Assembly (NCBI RefSeq): GCF_002845275.2
Contig: NZ_CP088149.1
Span: forward strand, 845,501-909,500
DNA: 64,000 nt
Source of the DNA: Pseudomonas sp. S06B 330
GTDB lineage: Bacteria; Pseudomonadota; Gammaproteobacteria; Pseudomonadales; Pseudomonadaceae
Direction: 5' to 3'
Below, one piece after another: positions 59,826 to 64,000 of this stretch; the stretch's first letter is position 1; every line of letters starts with the position of its first letter. The notes beneath the pieces are model-generated. The model was not told the DNA's origin. It was given only the letters and a program-made list of their open reading frames with translations, and ran no database searches. The translations under genes were made by a program, and so were the position numbers.

Positions 59826-61760
59826 TTACTGGTTGAGGCGTTTGTCGATCAAGCCCTGGACCACGCTGGGGTCGGCCAGGGTTGAGGTATCACCGAGATT
59901 GTCCAGCTCGTTGCAGGCTATCTTGCGCAAAATACGCCGCATGATCTTGCCGGAACGGGTCTTGGGCAAGGCTGGTGCCCACTGGATCAGTTCCGGTTTG
60001 GCGAAACTGCCAATTTCCTTGCTGACCAGGGCCAGTAGTTCCTGCTTGAGCGTGTCGTCGGCGCTTACACCGTTCATGGGCGTCACAAAGGCGTAGATCC
60101 CTTGCCCCTTGAGATCGTGAGGGTACCCGACTACGGCCGCTTCGGCGATGGCGTCATGCAAGACCAGGGCGCTTTCGACTTCGGCGGTGCCAATACGGTG
60201 TCCGGAGACATTGATGACATCATCGATGCGTCCGGTTATCCACAAGTCGCCATCGGCATCACGGCGCGCCCCGTCACCGGTGAAATAGTATCCGGGCAGC
60301 GGCTTGAAGTAGGTGTCGATCATCCGCTGGTGGTCGCCGTATACGCTGCGAATCTGCGCCGGCCAGCTGGCCTTGATCGCTAGCATGCCACTGCCGGGAC
60401 CTTCGATTAGCTTGCCCTTGTCGTCCAGCAGCACCGGTTGCACGCCGAACATTGGCTGGGTGGCGCAACCGGGCTTGATACGCCTGCTGCCAACCAAGGG
60501 ACTGATCATGATGCCGCCCGTCTCGGTCTGCCACCAGGTGTCGACAATAGGACAGCGTTTTTCGCCGACGGCCTCGAAATACCATTCCCAGGCTTCCGGG
60601 TTGATCGGTTCGCCGACGCTGCCAAGTAGGCGCAGGCTCTTGCGTGAGGAGCTCTTTAGCGGTCCATCACCTTCACGCATCAAGGCGCGCAGGGCGGTAG
60701 GCGCGGTGTAGAAGATGTTGACCTTATGCTTGTCGATCACTTGCCAGAAGCGCGAGGCGTCGGGGTAGTTGGGCACACCTTCGAACATCAAGGTAATTGC
60801 ACCATTGGCCAACGGACCGTAGACGATGTAGCTGTGCCCGGTGACCCAGCCCACGTCGGCGGTACACCAGAACACTTCGCCCTCGCGATAATCGAACACA
60901 GTCTTGAAGGTCATGGCTGCTTGCAGCAGGTAGCCGGCGGTGGTGTGCAGCACGCCTTTGGGTTTGCCAGTACTGCCAGAGGTGTAGAGGATGAACAGCG
61001 GATCTTCGGCCTGCATCGGCTCCGGCGGGCAATCAGCACTCACCTGAGCAATCGCCTCGTGGTACCAGAGGTCACGCCCCTCATGCCAGTCAACCGCGCC
61101 GCCAGTGCGCTTGACCACCACCACCGTGCTGACATCCGGGCAACGGCTCAGGGCCTGGTCGACGTTTTTCTTCAGGGCAATGGTCTTGGCGCCGCGTAGC
61201 CCTTCATCTGCGGTGATGACCGTGCGGCAATCGGCGTCGAGAACCCGGTCGCGCAAGGCATCGGGCGAGAAACCTCCGAACACCACCGAGTGAATCGCGC
61301 CAATACGGCTGCAGGCCAGCATGGCATAGGCAGCTTCGGGGATCATCGGCATGTAGATGCACACGCGATCGCCTTTTTTCACCCCTCGCTGCTTGAGCAC
61401 GTTGGCCAGGCGGCTGACCTTGTCATGCAATTCGCGGTAGGTGATCTGACTGGCGTCGCCAGGATCGTCGCCTTCGCGGATGATCGCTACTTGCTCGGCG
61501 CGTGTGGCCAGGTGGCGGTCGATGCAGTTGTAACTGACATTCAGTTCAGCGCCCTCGAACCAACGGGCTGAGCCGGTTTTCATGTCGCTGTGTTGGATGC
61601 TGCTGAAAGGTTTGATCCAGTCCAGACGCGTGGCCTGTTCGGTCCAGAAAACCTCGGGGTTTTCTATCGACTGGCGATACAGACGCTCATAGTCGGCCTG
61701 GCTCAGTTGCGCCGCTTTGCTGACGGCATCGGCGTGAGGATAGGCGCTGATATCGAACAT
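59826..61760 (-). CDS. acs: Acetyl-CoA synthetase
   Basis: Activates acetate to acetyl-CoA via acetyl-AMP, 644 aa. Adenylation motifs [18 protein letters not shown] and [10 protein letters not shown] are intact. The C-terminal lysine acetylation site [11 protein letters not shown] is present, the target of Pat/CobB control. On the minus strand AAAAACAA at 61790-61783, 22 bases before the ATG, fits a Crc/Hfq CA motif weakly. Lies downstream of pgi. Confidence 0.97.
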   Translation of the reverse strand: MFDISAYPHADAVSKAAQLSQADYERLYRQSIENPEVFWTEQATRLDWIKPFSSIQHSDMKTGSARWFEGAELNVSYNCIDRHLATRAEQVAIIREGDDPGDASQITYRELHDKVSRLANVLKQRGVKKGDRVCIYMPMIPEAAYAMLACSRIGAIHSVVFGGFSPDALRDRVLDADCRTVITADEGLRGAKTIALKKNVDQALSRCPDVSTVVVVKRTGGAVDWHEGRDLWYHEAIAQVSADCPPEPMQAEDPLFILYTSGSTGKPKGVLHTTAGYLLQAAMTFKTVFDYREGEVFWCTADVGWVTGHSYIVYGPLANGAITLMFEGVPNYPDASRFWQVIDKHKVNIFYTAPTALRALMREGDGPLKSSSRKSLRLLGSVGEPINPEAWEWYFEAVGEKRCPIVDTWWQTETGGIMISPLVGSRRIKPGCATQPMFGVQPVLLDDKGKLIEGPGSGMLAIKASWPAQIRSVYGDHQRMIDTYFKPLPGYYFTGDGARRDADGDLWITGRIDDVINVSGHRIGTAEVESALVLHDAIAEAAVVGYPHDLKGQGIYAFVTPMNGVSADDTLKQELLALVSKEIGSFAKPELIQWAPALPKTRSGKIMRRILRKIACNELDNLGDTSTLADPSVVQGLIDKRLNQ

Positions 61761-61811
61761 GGCGGGGTCCTGTTCTGACGGATTGTTTTTGTCAGGACAG
61801 TGTAGCTGCTA

Positions 61812-61839
61812 CCCCTGGCCGTGTTCGTTCGACCAGGGG
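61812..61839 (-). terminator. Inverted repeat after pgi
   Basis: CCCCTGG and CCAGGGG with a 14-base loop lie just after the pgi stop. No T-run. Nearby GTCAGGAC/GTCC-TGAC (61761-61800) forms a second, bulged repeat before acs. Confidence 0.45.
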
Positions 61840-61852
61840 CAGGCAAGCAGGA

Positions 61853-63517
61853 TCAACCGCGATGACGGCTGCGGAAGAAGTTGATCAGGCCTTGGGTAGA
61901 CGCGTCTTCGGCAGCGTCTTCGATGCCGCCGGTCAGTCGCTGGTACACGCCCTTACCGAGCTCCTTGCCCAGTTCCACGCCCCACTGATCGAAGGCGTTG
62001 ATGCCCCAGATCACGCTCTGCACGAAAACCTTGTGCTCGTACATGGCTACCAGCGCGCCGAGGCGGCGTGGGCTGATGCGTTCGACCACCAGGGTGTTGC
62101 TCGGACGGTTGCCGGGGATCACCTTGTGCGGCGCGAGCTTTTGCACTTCTTCTTCGCTCACGCCTTTGTCGCGCAGCTCGGCTTCAGCTTCGGCGCGGGT
62201 CTTGCCGAGCATCAGCGCCTGGCTCTGCGACAGGCAGTTGGCGTAAAGCCACTGATGGTGGTCGGCAACTGGATTGAAGCTGACCACCGGGACGATGAAG
62301 TCTGCCGGAATCAATTGCGTGCCTTGGTGCAGCAACTGGTGGTAGGCATGTTGGCCGTTGCAACCGACGCCACCCCAGATCACAGGGCCGGTGTCGTGGT
62401 TCACTGGCGTACCGTCCTGACGAACGCTCTTGCCGTTGGACTCCATGTCCAGCTGCTGCAGGTGCTTGGTGATGTTACGCAGGTAGTGATCGTACGGCAG
62501 GATCGCATGGCTCTGCGCACCCCAGAAGTTGCCGTACCAGACGCCCAGCAAAGCCAGTAGCACCGGCATGTTCTGTTCGAATGGCGCGTTCTGGAAATGC
62601 TGGTCCATGGTGTAGGCACCGGACAGCAGCTCTTTGAAGTTGGCGGTACCGATGGCCAGCGCAATCGGCAGGCCAATGGCCGACCATAGCGAGTAGCGCC
62701 CACCGACCCAGTCCCACATCGGGAAGATGTTTTCTTCGCGGATACCGAAGGCCACCGCGGCAGCCTTGTTGCTCGATACGGCGATGAAGTGCTTGTACAG
62801 TTCGGCTTCCGAACCGCCTTGGGCCAGGTACCAGCTGCGTGCAGCCTGGGCGTTCTTCAGGGTTTCCAGGGTGTTGAAGGATTTCGAGGAAACGATGAAC
62901 AGCGTGGTTTCGGCGCGCAGTTTGGCCGACAATTCATGGAATTCACTGCCGTCGATATTGGCCAGGTAATGGCAACGGACGCCGCGCTGGGCGTAGGGCA
63001 GCAGGGCTTCGGACACTAGCTCAGGGCCGAGGAACGAGCCACCGATGCCGATGTTCACCACGTCGGTGATCGGTTTTTCACTGTAACCGCGCCACAGGCC
63101 GTCATGGATACGCCCGACCAGTTCAGTCACCTGGTTGAGGACCTTGTGTACCTCAGGCATCACGTTGACGCCGTTTACGCTCAACTTGTCGCCTACCGGG
63201 CGGCGCAAGGCGGTGTGCAGGGCAGGGCGGCCTTCAGAGGCGTTGAGGATCTCGCCGGAAAACAGCGCCTTGATTGCCTCTTGCAGGCCAACTTCATTGG
63301 CCAGACCGACCAGCAGATCACGGGTTTGGCCGTTGATCAGGTTCTTCGAATAGTCGAGAAACAGCCCGCAAGTGCTCAAGGAAAAATGTTCGAAACGCTG
63401 CGAATCAGCATTGAATGCCTCGCGCATGCTGAAGTCCTGCATGGCATCGCGGTGCTGCTGGAGCGCGTGCCACGCAGGCAAGGTCGTAACATCATGAGGG
63501 GTGCGGTAGTACGCCAT
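61853..63517 (-). CDS. pgi: Glucose-6-phosphate isomerase
   Basis: Interconverts glucose-6-P and fructose-6-P, 554 aa from ATG 63517, the usual bacterial length. [22 protein letters not shown] block appears as [18 protein letters not shown], and the catalytic [15 protein letters not shown] and [16 protein letters not shown] are intact. Located after panC on the same strand. Confidence 0.97.
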   Translation of the reverse strand: MAYYRTPHDVTTLPAWHALQQHRDAMQDFSMREAFNADSQRFEHFSLSTCGLFLDYSKNLINGQTRDLLVGLANEVGLQEAIKALFSGEILNASEGRPALHTALRRPVGDKLSVNGVNVMPEVHKVLNQVTELVGRIHDGLWRGYSEKPITDVVNIGIGGSFLGPELVSEALLPYAQRGVRCHYLANIDGSEFHELSAKLRAETTLFIVSSKSFNTLETLKNAQAARSWYLAQGGSEAELYKHFIAVSSNKAAAVAFGIREENIFPMWDWVGGRYSLWSAIGLPIALAIGTANFKELLSGAYTMDQHFQNAPFEQNMPVLLALLGVWYGNFWGAQSHAILPYDHYLRNITKHLQQLDMESNGKSVRQDGTPVNHDTGPVIWGGVGCNGQHAYHQLLHQGTQLIPADFIVPVVSFNPVADHHQWLYANCLSQSQALMLGKTRAEAEAELRDKGVSEEEVQKLAPHKVIPGNRPSNTLVVERISPRRLGALVAMYEHKVFVQSVIWGINAFDQWGVELGKELGKGVYQRLTGGIEDAAEDASTQGLINFFRSRHRG

Positions 63518-63575
63518 CGCTGCAGGTTTCCTTATTGCGTGAACTGCCTTGGACACTGAAAAAAGCGCCCCGTTT

Positions 63576-63609
63576 GCAGGCTGATGCCAATTATAGGCAT
63601 GCAGCCTGC
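63576..63609 (-). terminator. Hairpin between panC and pgi
   Basis: GCAGGCTG-ATGCC pairs with GGCAT-GCAGCCTGC with one bulged C. On the minus strand a six-T run follows 11 bases later, so it probably ends panC transcription. Confidence 0.65.
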
Positions 63610-63651
63610 TTTACCGGGAGTAGGCCCATCTGAACAAAAATGACGACGGTG

Positions 63652-64000
63652 TTATTTGTCGTCGAGATTCAGGTGCAGGTTGTCGATCAGGCGGGTATTG
63701 CCCAGAACGGCGGCCGCGAGGATCACCAGGTCGCGGTCTTCAGCCGCGGCCGGGCGCAGGCTCAGGGCCTGGCGGATTTCCAGGTAGTCCGGTAGAAAGC
63801 CAGCAGTGGCCAGTTGCGCCTGACCCTGGGCAATCAGGGCGGGGTAGTCGCGCTGACCTTGCTCGATGGCATGCGCCATTTCGCTCAACACGCGATACAG
63901 CGTCGGGGCAGACTGGCGTTGGGCGTCGTTGAGGTAACCATTGCGTGAGGACAGCGCCAGACCGTCTTCGGCGCGCACGGTCGGTTCGCCAATGATCTGG
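63652..64000 (-). CDS. panC: Pantothenate synthetase (partial, N-terminus outside window)
   Basis: The C-terminal ~115 residues of pantoate-beta-alanine ligase. [22 protein letters not shown] is the family KMSKS-like region, and the ending [19 protein letters not shown] matches PanC. The catalytic N-terminal part lies beyond 64000. Produces pantothenate for coenzyme A. Confidence 0.9.
   Translation of the reverse strand, partial: QIIGEPTVRAEDGLALSSRNGYLNDAQRQSAPTLYRVLSEMAHAIEQGQRDYPALIAQGQAQLATAGFLPDYLEIRQALSLRPAAAEDRDLVILAAAVLGNTRLIDNLHLNLDDK

Overview
The window is a chromosomal segment of a Pseudomonas, most like the fluorescens/putida group. Four things point there: the GC-rich codon use, the gene order lldR/lldPDE - smpB - ratA/rnfH - bamE - fur - recN - grpE - dnaK - dnaJ - dapB - carAB - greA, the block rlmE - ftsH - folP - glmM - tpiA - secG - tRNA-Leu - tRNA-fMet - rimP - nusA - infB - rbfA - truB - rpsO - pnp, and REP-like hairpins between genes. 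The species assignment is inference.

Layout. 1-3.45 kb: an iron-responsive cell-surface signalling unit, minus strand (TonB-dependent receptor cut by the window edge, FecR-like anti-sigma, FecI-like ECF sigma) with Fur-box-like sites. 3.5-6.1 kb: an MDR oxidoreductase and an aromatic amino acid permease. 6.6-12.85 kb: an accessory four-gene cassette on the plus strand: PAPS-type sulfotransferase, a 1236-residue autotransporter with ESPR, Gly-rich/collagen-like/beta-helix passenger and a TPPPSDV repeat stalk, an envelope lipoprotein with an alpha/beta-hydrolase triad, and a stand-alone APS kinase (cysC) that overlaps the hydrolase gene by 8 nt. 12.9-13.3 kb: tmRNA, whose 3' end faces the cassette. 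13.4-20.6 kb: a small secreted protein and the lactate regulon, with a perfect LldR-type operator and an Hfq/Crc-type CA motif ahead of lldP. 20.7-31.3 kb: smpB, an NSS transporter, ratA-rnfH, bamE, fur, recN (SOS box), grpE-dnaK-dnaJ (two heat-shock promoters) and dapB. 31.3-36.9 kb: carAB, greA and a DUF4149 gene. 37-53.3 kb: the rlmE-ftsH to pnp information-processing block and a BON-domain gene behind a sigma-54 promoter. 53.5-64 kb, all minus strand: an AsmA-like/OmpA-like giant, an RlmI-like methyltransferase, a thiolase, an MpaB-family oxygenase, acs, pgi and the 3' part of panC.

The most interesting locus is the 6.6-12.85 kb cassette. It pairs a sulfotransferase directly upstream of a surface autotransporter with its own APS kinase. 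That suggests a dedicated PAPS supply and sulfation of an adhesin or of a surface glycan. Gene order and motifs are visible; the sulfation target is inference. The rest of the window is mostly conserved housekeeping sequence with well-defined regulatory signals.
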